NCBI GenBank assembly: GCA_016208305.1
Contig: JACQYI010000006.1
Coordinates: 1,018,988 to 1,082,987 of the forward strand
Direction of reading: 5' to 3'
Source of the DNA: Oscillatoriophycideae cyanobacterium NC_groundwater_1537_Pr4_S-0.65um_50_18
GTDB taxonomy: Bacteria > Cyanobacteriota > Cyanobacteriia > Elainellales > Elainellaceae
Length of the DNA: 64,000 bases
The position numbers were made by a program, and so were the translations under genes. The notes beneath the pieces were generated by a model, which worked only from the letters and a program-made list of their open reading frames with translations, ran no database searches and was not told the DNA's origin. This document shows positions 1 to 8,338 of this stretch, one piece after another. Position 1 is the stretch's first letter. Every line of letters begins with the position of its first letter.

Positions 1-189
1 TTCAATCGATCGCGTTATCGCGCCAGGGCGATCGACACCTTGACAAATCAAAGTCAAAATCCGGATTGACCACTTGCAGCCCACAACATATTCCAGCATG
101 GCAGCGGCTGATGTATTTTGTCCTAATTGCTTTTCACCCATCCAACATGATCTAAATTTTTTCTTGAGCTGCCGCCTTAATTTCTACTT

Positions 190-224
190 AAAAGTGCCTA
201 CCTTACCAGAAGGTACTTACTTTT
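190..224. promoter_or_regulatory. Inverted-repeat operator upstream of SDR gene
   Basis: Two 15-base arms, AAAAGTgccTACCTT and AAGGTActtACTTTT, face each other across a 5-base spacer. Twelve of 15 positions pair, with only the middle three differing. The site lies about 70-105 bases before the start of the SDR gene at 297. Half sites of the form GTACTT/AAGTAC are typical of HxlR-family regulators that control oxidoreductases under electrophile stress, but no HxlR gene is in the window, so the regulator is inferred only from the motif. Confidence 0.55.
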
Positions 225-296
225 GTAATCAATGTGAGTTGCTTACCATGCTGGCTATGAATCTACTCATACTCCAGCTTCAGAAGGAAAGAATTC

Positions 297-1073
297 ATGT
301 ACTCAGATTTTAAGCATCAGCAAGCCTTAATTATCGGTGGAAGTAGCGGCATCGGGCGGGCGGTAGCAGAAATCCTGTTAGCCCATGAAGCAGCCGTGAC
401 GATCGTGGGGCGCAATTCTGATAAGTTACAGGCAACCCTCTCTCAGCTCAAACAGATGGGAGACATCCAGGGGTGGCAGGCCGAGATTGGCGATCGTCAA
501 TCTCTCTCTCAGTTGGTTGAACACATCGCTGTTAACCTCCCGAATGTCCGTTACCTCGTCAATTCTGCTGGCGTTTTTCTGCCCAAATCTTTTCTAGAGC
601 ATACCGAAGCAGACTACGATCGCTACCTCAACCTCAATCAGGGAACCTTCTTCGTTACTCAGCAGGTGGTGCGTAATATGGTGCAGCAGAGGCAAGGAGG
701 AGCGATCGTTAACATCGGCTCAATGTGGGCGCATCAAGCAGTCTTGGCGACTCCTTCCTCAGCCTATTCAATGGCGAAAGCGGGTTTACATGCTCTGACG
801 CAGCATTTGGCAATGGAGCTAGCACAGTCTCAAATTCGCGTGAATGCAGTGGCTCCGGCAGTAGTCGAAACACCCATCTATGAAGCTTTTATCAAACCTG
901 AAGACATTCACACCACCCTCCAGGGCTTCAATATGTTTCACCCGCTGGGTCGGATAGGGCAACCCGTAGATGTCGCTGAGGCTGTGGCTTTCTTGCTCTC
1001 CCAGCGAGCAGCCTGGGTCACAGGTGCCACCTGGAATGTAGATGGCGGTGTCATGGCAGGACGAAATTCTTAA
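297..1073 (+). CDS. SDR family NAD(P)-dependent oxidoreductase
   Basis: A 258-residue classical short-chain dehydrogenase/reductase. The Rossmann glycine motif GGSSGIG is at residues 14-20, an NSAG motif replaces the usual NNAG near residue 90, and the catalytic YSMAK places Tyr157 and Lys161. The C-terminal segment ends in the usual [10 protein letters not shown] form. Length is normal for the family. The ATG at 297 has an AAGGAAAG ribosome site about six bases upstream. The gene is preceded by a strong palindrome (190-224) and converges on a LysR gene with a shared hairpin between the stops. The substrate cannot be told from sequence. Family assignment is secure; regulation by an electrophile-sensing repressor is inference. 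Confidence 0.93.
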   Translation: MYSDFKHQQALIIGGSSGIGRAVAEILLAHEAAVTIVGRNSDKLQATLSQLKQMGDIQGWQAEIGDRQSLSQLVEHIAVNLPNVRYLVNSAGVFLPKSFLEHTEADYDRYLNLNQGTFFVTQQVVRNMVQQRQGGAIVNIGSMWAHQAVLATPSSAYSMAKAGLHALTQHLAMELAQSQIRVNAVAPAVVETPIYEAFIKPEDIHTTLQGFNMFHPLGRIGQPVDVAEAVAFLLSQRAAWVTGATWNVDGGVMAGRNS

Positions 1074-1089
1074 CAAAGTTCCTAATGGC

Positions 1090-2007
1090 CTACCCTTTCG
1101 GGCTGCGATCGTAGCCCGAAAGAGCATCCTTGAGAAAGTCAATCAAAACTCGAACTTTAAGCGGCACATAGGCGCGAGAAGGATAGACCAACCAGGCTGC
1201 GGTGCTGAAGTTTGTGGCCGTTACTTGATACTCAGGAAACACATTGATTAGCGTACCGACCTGAAGATCGGGGTTAATTAACCAATTCGGCAACAGCGCC
1301 AGCCCCATGCCAGCAAGGGCACATTGTTGCAGAGCGATCGCGCTTGAAATCAGCGTGCCTCCTGAAACTGCAACTTCGCTCAATGCTCCTTTTGCGTCTT
1401 GAAAAATCCAGCGCGATCGAAACCCTGCCAGCGGGAAAAGCAAACAGTTATGGTGCTGCACATCCCTTGGATGGGTCAGGAGGGGCGATCGCTGAAGGTA
1501 GCCTGGGCTGGCGCACACCGCATAGTGGGTCTGCATCAGATGCTGGGCAATTAGCGTTGAGTCGGGCAAAACTCCCAGCCGCACAGCCAGATCGATGCGC
1601 TCAGCCAATAAATCAACGACGGCATCTGTCAGCCATAGATCAAGATTTAAATCGGGATAACGCGCGGCAAATTGGGGCAGCAACGGCACAATGCATTGCA
1701 GTCCAAAGGAGACTGAAGCCGTGACCCGCAATGTGCCTTTGGGTTGCCCAGAAACATCTGCGGCTGCGTCAATCGCTTGCTGCATCTCCTCTAGGAGGGG
1801 TTCGAGCCGCTCGAAGTAAGCCCTTCCGGCCTCGGTGGGCGACAACTTGCGCGTTGTTCGCTGCAACAATCGGATTTCTAGCTCAGCTTCTAAGCTGGCG
1901 ATCGCGCGGGAAACCGAAGAGGGGTCAAGATTGCGATCGCGTGCCACTGCCGCAAAACTGCCCTGCCGTATGACATCCACAAACAGCTGTAGCGTTGATA
2001 CCTCCAT
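1090..2007 (-). CDS. LysR family transcriptional regulator
   Basis: A 305-residue LysR-type regulator of normal length. Residues 1-60 form the winged helix-turn-helix (TLQLFVDVIRQGSFAAVARD, then SSVSRAIASLE and LLQRTTRKLSPTEAG), and the rest is the two-lobed effector domain. It belongs to the CrgA/DsdC-like group common in proteobacteria and cyanobacteria. It is transcribed away from the dehydrogenase gene at 2178, the usual arrangement for a LysR regulator and its target, and converges with the SDR gene. The intergenic region holds an inverted repeat that overlaps its own start, which would fit autoregulation. The effector is unknown. Confidence 0.93.
   Translation of the reverse strand: MEVSTLQLFVDVIRQGSFAAVARDRNLDPSSVSRAIASLEAELEIRLLQRTTRKLSPTEAGRAYFERLEPLLEEMQQAIDAAADVSGQPKGTLRVTASVSFGLQCIVPLLPQFAARYPDLNLDLWLTDAVVDLLAERIDLAVRLGVLPDSTLIAQHLMQTHYAVCASPGYLQRSPLLTHPRDVQHHNCLLFPLAGFRSRWIFQDAKGALSEVAVSGGTLISSAIALQQCALAGMGLALLPNWLINPDLQVGTLINVFPEYQVTATNFSTAAWLVYPSRAYVPLKVRVLIDFLKDALSGYDRSPKG
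1095..1122. terminator. Hairpin between convergent SDR and LysR genes
   Basis: Perfect 10-base arms CTTTCGGGCT and AGCCCGAAAG enclose an 8-base loop GCGATCGT. The hairpin starts 22 bases after the SDR stop and overlaps the last codons of the LysR gene, so it can serve both converging transcripts. There is no strong U-tract. Confidence 0.6.
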
Positions 2008-2008
2008 A

Positions 2009-2062
2009 TTTGTGAATTATAGGAGCAATTCATGCAGAGAGCGCACGAATATCATTCACAAA
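2009..2062. promoter_or_regulatory. Inverted repeats in LysR/dehydrogenase intergenic region
   Basis: TTTGTGAAT at 2009-2017 and ATTCACAAA at 2054-2062 are perfect 9-base inverted copies 36 bases apart. A second, tighter pair TGAATT/AATTCA (2013-2018, 2027-2032) overlaps the left arm. The left arm begins right at the LysR start codon. LysR proteins often bind such spaced dyads to repress themselves and activate the divergent gene, here the dehydrogenase at 2178; this role is inferred. Confidence 0.5.
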
Positions 2063-2177
2063 AGGGGATTTGCTGATTCTTTTGCAGCGAGTATTGTTGA
2101 GTTCGGGCTTAACTGCTCTAACCGCTGTGATTACAGCGATACCTAGACCGTTGAACTACACCCTTGGGAGAAATACG

Positions 2178-3044
2178 ATGAGCCGGATTGCCGTTTTGGG
2201 AACTGGAGCAATGGGATCGCGGATCGTGCAAAACTTGCTTAAAACCAAGCATGAAGTGGTGGTGTACAATCGCACCCCAGACAAAGTAACGGCCTTGCTC
2301 GATCAGGGAGCAACCTATGCAGCAACCCCCAAGCAAGCCGCCGAGCAAGCAGAAATTGTGATCAGTATCGTGACGGACAATCAGGTATCAAGCTGGATCT
2401 GGCTCGACCCCGAAACAGGTGCGGCCCAAGGATTAGCGCCCGATGCGATCGCCATCGAATCGAGTACGCTTACCGTGGATTGGGTCAAAACATTAGCCAC
2501 ACAGATTCAGATGCGTGGAGCTGCCTTTTTGGATGCGCCGATGGTTGGCTCTCGTCCACAAGTCGAGGCAGGAAAACTCATCTATTTGGTGGGAGGAGCC
2601 GTCGAAACCTTAGCCAAAGTGCAGGAAGTTCTGCTGTCCGCAGGAGCCGCCAGCGTCCATGCGGTGGGAGAGATCGGACAGGCAACCGCCATGAAGCTCG
2701 CAGTCAATGCACTGCTTGGCATTCAGCTAGCAGCCTTGGCAGAAGCGATCGGCCTGCTTAACCATCAGGGAATCCCGATCGCCAAAGCAATGGATTGCCT
2801 AAGCCAATTACCGATCATGAGTCCAGCCGCAAGCTTTGCTGGAAACTTGATGGTGGCAAACAACCATACGCCCCTCTTTCCGATCGAACTTGTCGAAAAA
2901 GATTTTCGCTATGCGGTGGAATCGGCACAGGAGGTTAACGCGACAATTCCTATTGCAATGGCCACTCATGCCGTTTATCAAGAGGCGATCGCCCAAGGGT
3001 ATGGCAGTGACAATATTACAGGGGTCGTTCAACTTTTTACCTGA
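2178..3044 (+). CDS. NAD(P)-dependent beta-hydroxyacid dehydrogenase family protein
   Basis: A 288-residue member of the 3-hydroxyisobutyrate/6-phosphogluconate dehydrogenase superfamily. The dinucleotide motif GTGAMG lies at residues 8-13, the substrate loop reads DAPMVGSRPQVEAGKL, and the helix GQATAMKLAVN carries the catalytic Lys173. The C-terminal helix has the usual EKDFRYAVE. An open frame extends 36 codons upstream, but the ATG at 2178 is chosen because GGGAGA lies just before it and the conserved beta strand begins there. It is divergent from the LysR gene and may be its target. Members reduce succinic semialdehyde, tartronate semialdehyde or related acids, or act as imine reductases; the substrate here is unknown. 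Confidence 0.92.
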   Translation: MSRIAVLGTGAMGSRIVQNLLKTKHEVVVYNRTPDKVTALLDQGATYAATPKQAAEQAEIVISIVTDNQVSSWIWLDPETGAAQGLAPDAIAIESSTLTVDWVKTLATQIQMRGAAFLDAPMVGSRPQVEAGKLIYLVGGAVETLAKVQEVLLSAGAASVHAVGEIGQATAMKLAVNALLGIQLAALAEAIGLLNHQGIPIAKAMDCLSQLPIMSPAASFAGNLMVANNHTPLFPIELVEKDFRYAVESAQEVNATIPIAMATHAVYQEAIAQGYGSDNITGVVQLFT

Positions 3045-3090
3045 CGGCCTTGATCTAGCAGCCTTTGATTACGTAAAAACCTGAGCCAAC

Positions 3091-3300
3091 CTAGCGTTTA
3101 ACCATCTGCCAAAGCTTGTCAAACAGATTTTGCATCTCTTGCCAAAGCTGGGTGGGCGCAATGCCAAACGCAAGCTGGAGCAGCAAAACAACGACAGCAA
3201 CCGCGATCGCCGTCCCAATTGCCGCCTTGAGCACTCTGACTAGGAAGGCAAAGACCAGAAATGACACGACTAAGGCAGCGATGAATAAAATCAGATTCAT
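3091..3300 (-). CDS. Small membrane protein, hypothetical
   Basis: A 69-residue protein. Two hydrophobic stretches, about residues 2-20 and 25-47, are separated by a short basic turn (RVLK); an amphipathic tail rich in Trp, Gln and Lys follows (LWQEMQNLFDKLWQMVKR). Two transmembrane helices with a soluble C-terminus are predicted. It converges with the dehydrogenase gene, with 46 bases between stops. No function can be named. Its composition and clean start make it more likely real than the overlapping frames. Confidence 0.6.
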   Translation of the reverse strand: MNLILFIAALVVSFLVFAFLVRVLKAAIGTAIAVAVVVLLLQLAFGIAPTQLWQEMQNLFDKLWQMVKR

Positions 3301-3452
3301 AGCCTAGCTCAACCTTTGCAATAGCTTGTACAGCTCTTAAGATAAGCTGAATTAGCGCTCTCGATGGCTTGAGTAGCATTTGCCAATTGGCGCTGCCCCG
3401 CAAAGAGGGTGCGTCGATCGCTGCACAGTCTAAGACAGTTCAAGCAAGTCTA

Positions 3453-3664
3453 AGAGGATGTTTGAAAAGTCCAACTATGGGTAGCGAAATGTTTCAGATC
3501 CCCCTAAATCCCCGCGCTATCGCGCCGCTGCGCTAGAAAAAAGGGGGACTTTGAATTCATTTTCCCCCTTTTTCTAGACGCGAAGCGGCTTCCCGCAGGG
3601 TAGGGGGGCAGGGGGGATCAACAGGTGCCTAAAATTACAGCCGACCACTTTTCAAACATCCTCT
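3453..3664. mobile_element. MITE-like element, copy A (complete, with flanking direct repeat)
   Basis: The ends are perfect 18-base inverted repeats, AGAGGATGTTTGAAAAGT and its complement. The interior carries GGGGGATC/GATCCCCC tracts and a CTAGCGCAGCGGCGCGAT-like core, with no coding capacity. The 10-base sequence AAGCAAGTCT occurs directly outside both ends (3442-3451 and 3665-3674), as expected of a target duplication. Related copies are at 14861-14955 (truncated) and 56593-56952 (inverted, carrying another insertion). No transposase with matching ends is in the window. Confidence 0.8.
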
Positions 3665-3747
3665 AAGCAAGTCTCCAGTTGCGATTAGATTAAAAATCGT
3701 TACACGAAACCACGGGCAAAAAAAACCACTGGCGAATTTGATGCGTT

Positions 3748-3780
3748 AATGTGGGCGGGGGCTTTGCTCTTGCCCACATT
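3748..3780. terminator. Hairpin AATGTGGGC/GCCCACATT
   Basis: Nine-base perfect arms around a 15-base loop, in the gene-free region. No U-tract follows. It may be a relic of a hairpin repeat rather than a working terminator. Confidence 0.35.
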
Positions 3781-3787
3781 CACTTAG

Positions 3788-3852
3788 AGCCGTAGACAGC
3801 GAGGTTAGGATAGGGAGTTTTGGGCAGCGCGCTTCGCGCCCCACCCAAAACT
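3788..3852. repeat. Dispersed hairpin repeat, copy 1
   Basis: The segment (ACAGCGAGGTTAGGATAGGG, then a hairpin with AGTTTTGGG/CCCAAAACT arms at 3816-3852 around GCGCGCTTCGCGC) closely matches 61497-61560. Both the leader and the hairpin are shared, so this is a repeated unit and not a chance palindrome. Confidence 0.65.
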
Positions 3853-4187
3853 ATGGGGCCAAAACTATGGGGACAGAGCAGCGAGTACAGAACGTCTAGA
3901 ACAAAACGTCGAGATACGCCACGCACTGGATTAAAGGCTCATGACTGCATAGAAAAAACGGCTCCTAGCCCCTCTCTCTCAAGCGTTACGGAAGCCCGTT
4001 TGTAATAGCCTATACTCTGCGATGCTAAACTGAGCTACAGCATTTTGTGTGGCATCTTCCTCATGATTTTTAATTGAGCAGATTTTTATTCAAGTTCTAA
4101 AAGCTGTGTAGAACTATTCAGACCAGTTTCTGAAAGTTTTTGAACGATAAAGCGGGTCTAGAAACTGATCCACTTATCTGTAGAGCA

Positions 4188-4201
4188 GTGCTAATTAGCA
4201 C
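4188..4201. promoter_or_regulatory. 14-base perfect palindrome upstream of SGNH-like gene
   Basis: GTGCTAATTAGCAC is a perfect palindrome 36 bases before the start codon at 4238, in the position of an operator or a 5' leader stem. The binding protein is unknown. Confidence 0.4.
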
Positions 4202-4237
4202 ACTGTTTCTACCTTGGTTATTAGGAGAATTGCACTC

Positions 4238-5641
4238 ATGTTTACCCGTCGTCGCAAAAGCTGGAAACAAAGCACCTGGCAGCAGAACACATGGAAGCGA
4301 AAGAACAAACGGCGTTCTTGGATTCCCATCGCTTTGTTACTGCTAGGACTGCCGATCGGATTAGAACTATTGGCACGCCTAGGAGTGGCTCTAACAGGAA
4401 CCGGGCAACAGCTTGAGGTAGCTCAATCTGATCAAGCCCGCAAGATCGAATCCTATCGTCTCAAGTTTCTGAGTCCATTTGGGCAACCCTACAGTAAATT
4501 GCCCAGCTCAGGAGAGCTAGGCGCGATGCGTAGTCCTTTGATGGGCTATCAGTTGCTTCCACAACAAAAGAATCAATTTTGGGCAATTAATGCTCAAGGA
4601 TTTCGAGATGTAGATGCTGTCGCCCCAGAAAAACCCTCTGGAGAAGTGCGGATTTTTGTGCTGGGTAGCTCTATGGCCTTTGGGCAACTCAGCGGCAGTA
4701 ACCAGGCAACGTTTGCCCATCAGCTCGAAGCGTTGCTGAATAATCAAGTCGCCAAGCAGCGCTCTAATCCCAATAGCTTTCAGCCTGCGGTATTGCCCTA
4801 CCTGGCAGAAGATGTTGACAAAGCCTTGACCTTGCCGCTACGAATTGCCGATCGCCAATATCGGGTGATTAATGCAGCGGTACCCGGATATGCCTCTGGC
4901 AACGAGCTGGCTCTGTTGACACAGCAGGTGGTCAACTATAGTCCCGATATGGTGATTTTGCTGGATAGCTATGGTGATTTGCTGTTGCCTAGCACCCAGA
5001 GCGGCGCTGACATTCCAGGGTTAGATGAGGTACTTCAGGGCAAAGAGCAAGATCCAGGCGCTCAGATTTTGGCCAATGTGAAGCGGGGCGTTACCCATTG
5101 GTTTGATCAGCTCTACCTCGTGCGGGGCGTTCGTCACTATCTCCTGCGATCGCCCCAGCTAGAAACAGCTCCTGCGGGAATGCTCAACCTGCCCACGGCA
5201 AACTCTCCTTTAGATCAGGTCTTAGCCTCGGACACGGCTGAGTTGGATCGGCGGGTCGATCGCTACCAAAATCACCTTTTGCAAATGGTGCGCTGGAGTT
5301 CGGCTAGCAAAAAGCGAATGTTTATCGGCATTCAACCTGAGATTGCCGGTCGGCAAAAGCTAACGCCTGAAGAAACTGCGATTTTGTCGCAGCTCGGCAC
5401 AACCTACAGCCAAAAAATTAAGGCAGGTCATACCAAGTTAGCTGCCGCTGCTAGCGAAGTGGCAAATACAACTTCTAACGTCAAGCTGTTGGATCTGCGA
5501 GAACTGTATAACAACACCCCCGAACAGGCGTTTCAGAGTCCGACTAGCCTGACAGATAAGGCTAACCAAAAGCTGGCAGAGCAGTTTTATGAGGCGATCG
5601 TGCCTACACTTGCTATTCAGCCCAAGCCTTTCGGTTCATAG
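4238..5641 (+). CDS. SGNH/GDSL hydrolase-like envelope protein
   Basis: A 467-residue protein with a very basic N-terminus (RRRKSWK, KRKNKRRS) and one hydrophobic anchor at about residues 25-45, so it is probably membrane-tethered with the bulk outside. The SGNH block I appears as VLGSSMAFG (GSS at 143-145 replacing GDS), followed by VINAAVPGYASGNEL (block II-like) and VILLDSYGDLL (block III-like). The usual C-terminal DxxH is absent: the region reads SLTDKANQKLAEQF. This suggests a divergent or inactive member. The ATG at 4238 is preferred over an upstream TTG because AGGAG lies 10 bases before it. Cyanobacterial relatives are often near polysaccharide genes, but none is seen here, so the substrate is unknown. 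Confidence 0.75.
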   Translation: MFTRRRKSWKQSTWQQNTWKRKNKRRSWIPIALLLLGLPIGLELLARLGVALTGTGQQLEVAQSDQARKIESYRLKFLSPFGQPYSKLPSSGELGAMRSPLMGYQLLPQQKNQFWAINAQGFRDVDAVAPEKPSGEVRIFVLGSSMAFGQLSGSNQATFAHQLEALLNNQVAKQRSNPNSFQPAVLPYLAEDVDKALTLPLRIADRQYRVINAAVPGYASGNELALLTQQVVNYSPDMVILLDSYGDLLLPSTQSGADIPGLDEVLQGKEQDPGAQILANVKRGVTHWFDQLYLVRGVRHYLLRSPQLETAPAGMLNLPTANSPLDQVLASDTAELDRRVDRYQNHLLQMVRWSSASKKRMFIGIQPEIAGRQKLTPEETAILSQLGTTYSQKIKAGHTKLAAAASEVANTTSNVKLLDLRELYNNTPEQAFQSPTSLTDKANQKLAEQFYEAIVPTLAIQPKPFGS

Positions 5642-5649
5642 ACTTGGCA

Positions 5650-5693
5650 ATTTTAGACGAGCGATTTTAGACGAGCGATTTTGGACGACAGCG
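5650..5693. repeat. 14-base tandem repeat after SGNH-like gene
   Basis: ATTTTAGACGAGCG occurs twice in tandem (5650-5663, 5664-5677), followed by a third degenerate copy ATTTTGGACGACAGCG, directly after the gene's stop. Confidence 0.6.
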
Positions 5694-5726
5694 TTGGGTG
5701 CATCTCTTTTGAGTATGAATCAGGTT

Positions 5727-7982
5727 CTAGAGTGTAAATAAGTTGGCCGAAGCCTTAAGATCGCTGGCCTGTACGCCCAGCAGCACAGCCAGCGTTTGAT
5801 TTTGGAAATCAATCCGGGCATTATTGCCATCTTGCACAATAGAGACTTGAGGAGGCAGCAACCCACCAGATAGCTGGATTCTGTCAATGCCTAGCTGAAA
5901 ATCTGAAATCACATCGGTGCCTGAGTCGGGTGCCAAGACAAAGCGATCGCCGCCTGTTTCTCCCGTCAGCGTGTCTGCCCCCAGACCGCCGATCAACACA
6001 TCATCTCCTGCACTCCCCCAGAGGCGATCGTTGCCATCGCCGCCGCGCAGGGTATCATTGCCGCCCAAACCTGTCAAAACATCGTCCCCGCCTTGACCGT
6101 TTATTACATCGTCCGAGTTGGCTAGACCCTGAGTTGTGTTATTTAAGCCATTCAAAAACGTCACGATATCGGGACGATAAACAACTGGGCGATTTTCAGA
6201 GGCATCTAAGACATCAAAGCGATCGCTAATCTCAGTTTGACCGTCAAATAGAATATTGCCGATCGTCACTGAAGCGAGAGTTTCTGTCGTCAGGTTGTCT
6301 ATCTCATCCAAGGCAAAGTTTTTGAGCAACACTTGCGGTGATGCGCCTTCAAACGTGATCAGCAAATCACTGCCCATCTGGGTCAAGATCAGATTTTGTG
6401 CCGTCAGCCCAGCGCCTACAAACTTCAGCGTGTCAACTTCGTTAATCACCTCTGCGGCTGGATGGGTACCCCGCCCCACACCCCCAAAGTTGCTCATTAC
6501 AATCTGCTGGTCTTCAGCAGGCCGGATGGTGATAGTCTGTTTGCCCGCTAAAGTCTCTGGGCTGGGTCGAGATGGGCTAGGCTGCGGCGCATTATCGCCT
6601 GAGCTGTCTTCAGGCTCTATATGGCCTGAATCAGGAGATCCTAAATTAGGAGATCCAGAATTATTGTTTAGATCCTTATCTGGATCAAAGTCATCTAGAT
6701 CGTCCAACTGAGGTGGACTCAGCAAATCAGGAGGCTGGCTCGGTTGAGGATCAGGCAGATTTTGATCTGAGGGGATAATTGGCTCAGGAATTGGATTTGC
6801 TACCCCAGGAGGCTTTGCTGAAGTTGTGCCTAAAGGTATTTCAGCAGCCAAAGCAGGGAGAGGCTCTGGATCGGGAATTGAGGAATGGCTTGAGCTTGAT
6901 GATTCTAGAGGCAGGCTGTCCTGTCTAGCTGATACAGCCTCGGCAGACGTTAAAGCAGGCACGGTTGACCCAGGTACGGTTGACCCAGGTACGGTTGACC
7001 CAGGTACGGTTGACCTAGACGCGGGTGCAGCAGCAACGCGATCGCCCCATCTGAGATCGCCGCCTTCAGCCTCCACGCTAGACGCGAAATTGTGGCGCTC
7101 TTGAGTCTCGGTAGACGGCTCGACAAAGGGATGAGCCGCAGCTTGCTCAGCCTCCAGACCCTCTCGGCTCTGCGTTTCAGCAGCCTTCTCTGCAAGCGCC
7201 TGAACCTGCGGCTCGCCCCCCTTGAAAGACTCCAGGGATATTTTGATAAATTGCTCCAGCAACTCCAGCAGATCCACCTCAGGCACCAGACTCATCTGGC
7301 TTGTGCTGCGGCTCTGCTCATGAGCGACAGGGGGCAATTGCATGATCAGGACAGCCAAGATCAACACAATATTGAGCATTTTTGGATCAGGGAGTTCTTC
7401 TGGTAGGCGATCGCCCCCAATTCTCCCTGGAACCTGAGCCTGTTGATCTGGGCTAGAAGACGAACTTCGTTCGCTGGGAAGGCGATCGATAGGTGGCTCC
7501 ACCGGCTCTGGCTTGTGGAAACTTTGCTCTAGACAATATTCCTTCAGATCTTTTTCTAGCCAGACATCGGCATATTCTTCATGCCCGTAATGTAAGCGAG
7601 CCAGCCTTTGATATTCCAAGGAATCTTGAGCAATCAGCTTATAAGCTCGGTCGATCGCCACTCCCAGTTCTTGGCTGCGAGTTGATTCATCATCAGCGCT
7701 TCGGCTCTGGCTGAACTGATAATCGGGCGGCAGCAGAAATCCTTGGCTTTTGAAAAGCGCCAAGTCAGCCCTAAAGCTCTCGATCGCATCAGGCGACAGC
7801 CGACGATAGATGTTGTCTAATGTGGCCTCTAGAATGACCCCCCTGAGGTTCGGGTGATCTGCAATTTTCTGCAAAATCCATCGCGAACGACTCCTAGCTC
7901 CCGCGATAATCTCAGAGGAACCCTTGTTGGCATAAAGGTAGTACAGAATACTAAAGCTGACAACGAAAGAGATGCTGCTCAC
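5727..7982 (-). CDS. RTX (hemolysin-type calcium-binding) repeat protein, membrane-anchored
   Basis: A 751-residue mosaic. The N-terminus has a hydrophobic segment (about 2-18). A second (about 200-216, MLNIVLILAVLIMQLPP) precedes a long low-complexity region rich in Ser, Pro and Glu with PGSTV repeats. About residues 624-681 hold nonapeptide RTX repeats (GGNDTLRGGDGNDRLWG, GDDVLIGG) that fold into a calcium-binding beta roll. The C-terminus ASANLFTL resembles the tails of other cyanobacterial RTX proteins exported by type I secretion. No type I ABC transporter or HlyD partner is adjacent. The start is a GTG without a clear ribosome site, so the first residues are uncertain. Function is unknown; a surface or secreted role is inferred. 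Confidence 0.8.
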   Translation of the reverse strand: MSSISFVVSFSILYYLYANKGSSEIIAGARSRSRWILQKIADHPNLRGVILEATLDNIYRRLSPDAIESFRADLALFKSQGFLLPPDYQFSQSRSADDESTRSQELGVAIDRAYKLIAQDSLEYQRLARLHYGHEEYADVWLEKDLKEYCLEQSFHKPEPVEPPIDRLPSERSSSSSPDQQAQVPGRIGGDRLPEELPDPKMLNIVLILAVLIMQLPPVAHEQSRSTSQMSLVPEVDLLELLEQFIKISLESFKGGEPQVQALAEKAAETQSREGLEAEQAAAHPFVEPSTETQERHNFASSVEAEGGDLRWGDRVAAAPASRSTVPGSTVPGSTVPGSTVPALTSAEAVSARQDSLPLESSSSSHSSIPDPEPLPALAAEIPLGTTSAKPPGVANPIPEPIIPSDQNLPDPQPSQPPDLLSPPQLDDLDDFDPDKDLNNNSGSPNLGSPDSGHIEPEDSSGDNAPQPSPSRPSPETLAGKQTITIRPAEDQQIVMSNFGGVGRGTHPAAEVINEVDTLKFVGAGLTAQNLILTQMGSDLLITFEGASPQVLLKNFALDEIDNLTTETLASVTIGNILFDGQTEISDRFDVLDASENRPVVYRPDIVTFLNGLNNTTQGLANSDDVINGQGGDDVLTGLGGNDTLRGGDGNDRLWGSAGDDVLIGGLGADTLTGETGGDRFVLAPDSGTDVISDFQLGIDRIQLSGGLLPPQVSIVQDGNNARIDFQNQTLAVLLGVQASDLKASANLFTL
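6961..7015. repeat. 15-base tandem repeat inside RTX gene
   Basis: Three full copies and a 10-base partial of ACGGTTGACCCAGGT, encoding PGSTV units on the minus strand. The copies are identical, which points to recent slippage expansion of the linker. Confidence 0.9.
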
Positions 7983-8338
7983 AGTTGGCTATAGGTCTGA
8001 CCTTGCTTAGAGGAGACAATGGTTAATGAATTCCAACCCTATCTAGCTATCTCTACAGATTACACCCACGACTCGGTATCCCATATTACAGGCTATTCAG
8101 GCGCTACTGGCAATATTTTTGGGGAGAAAGGCGCTGAGTGCCCCTCCTAAAAATACAACCCATAGCGATCATCAGCAGCATTCCTCTTCATAACCCCTCA
8201 CTTTGCAAAGTCTGGGCAAAGTCTGGGCAGCAAAACCGATGTAAACCCAAAATATCCACAATCCATAGCTCCATTTACAGAGCTAAGCCTCCAACAGCCC
8301 TACTTTGCCACAAATTAAGTAAATTTGAAACACTGACT
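7983..8338. other. Intergenic, nothing recognised
   Basis: The stretch lies between the RTX start and the HicB-like stop. It contains a direct repeat of GCAAAGTCTGGG but no supported gene or stable RNA signature. It should hold the RTX promoter. Confidence 0.5.

Larger units (their letters stand above)
3301..4237. other. Gene-free stretch holding a MITE and hairpins
   Basis: No convincing gene lies between 3300 and 4238. The interval contains a complete MITE-like element (3453-3664), two hairpins (3748-3780 and 3816-3852) and a palindrome just upstream of the SGNH gene (4188-4201). The remainder, including a short open frame at 3820-4005, shows no recognisable coding signal. Confidence 0.6.

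Noticed and set aside
74..313. 79-residue open frame with CPNC and CNQC
   Set aside because: It overlaps the operator palindrome and the SDR start, has no ribosome site, and the cysteine pairs are probably chance.
819..1251. Short frames on both strands around the SDR/LysR junction
   Set aside because: They lie in other frames of two well supported genes.
3820..4005. 61-residue frame in the gene-free region
   Set aside because: Begins inside the hairpin repeat and has no coding signature.
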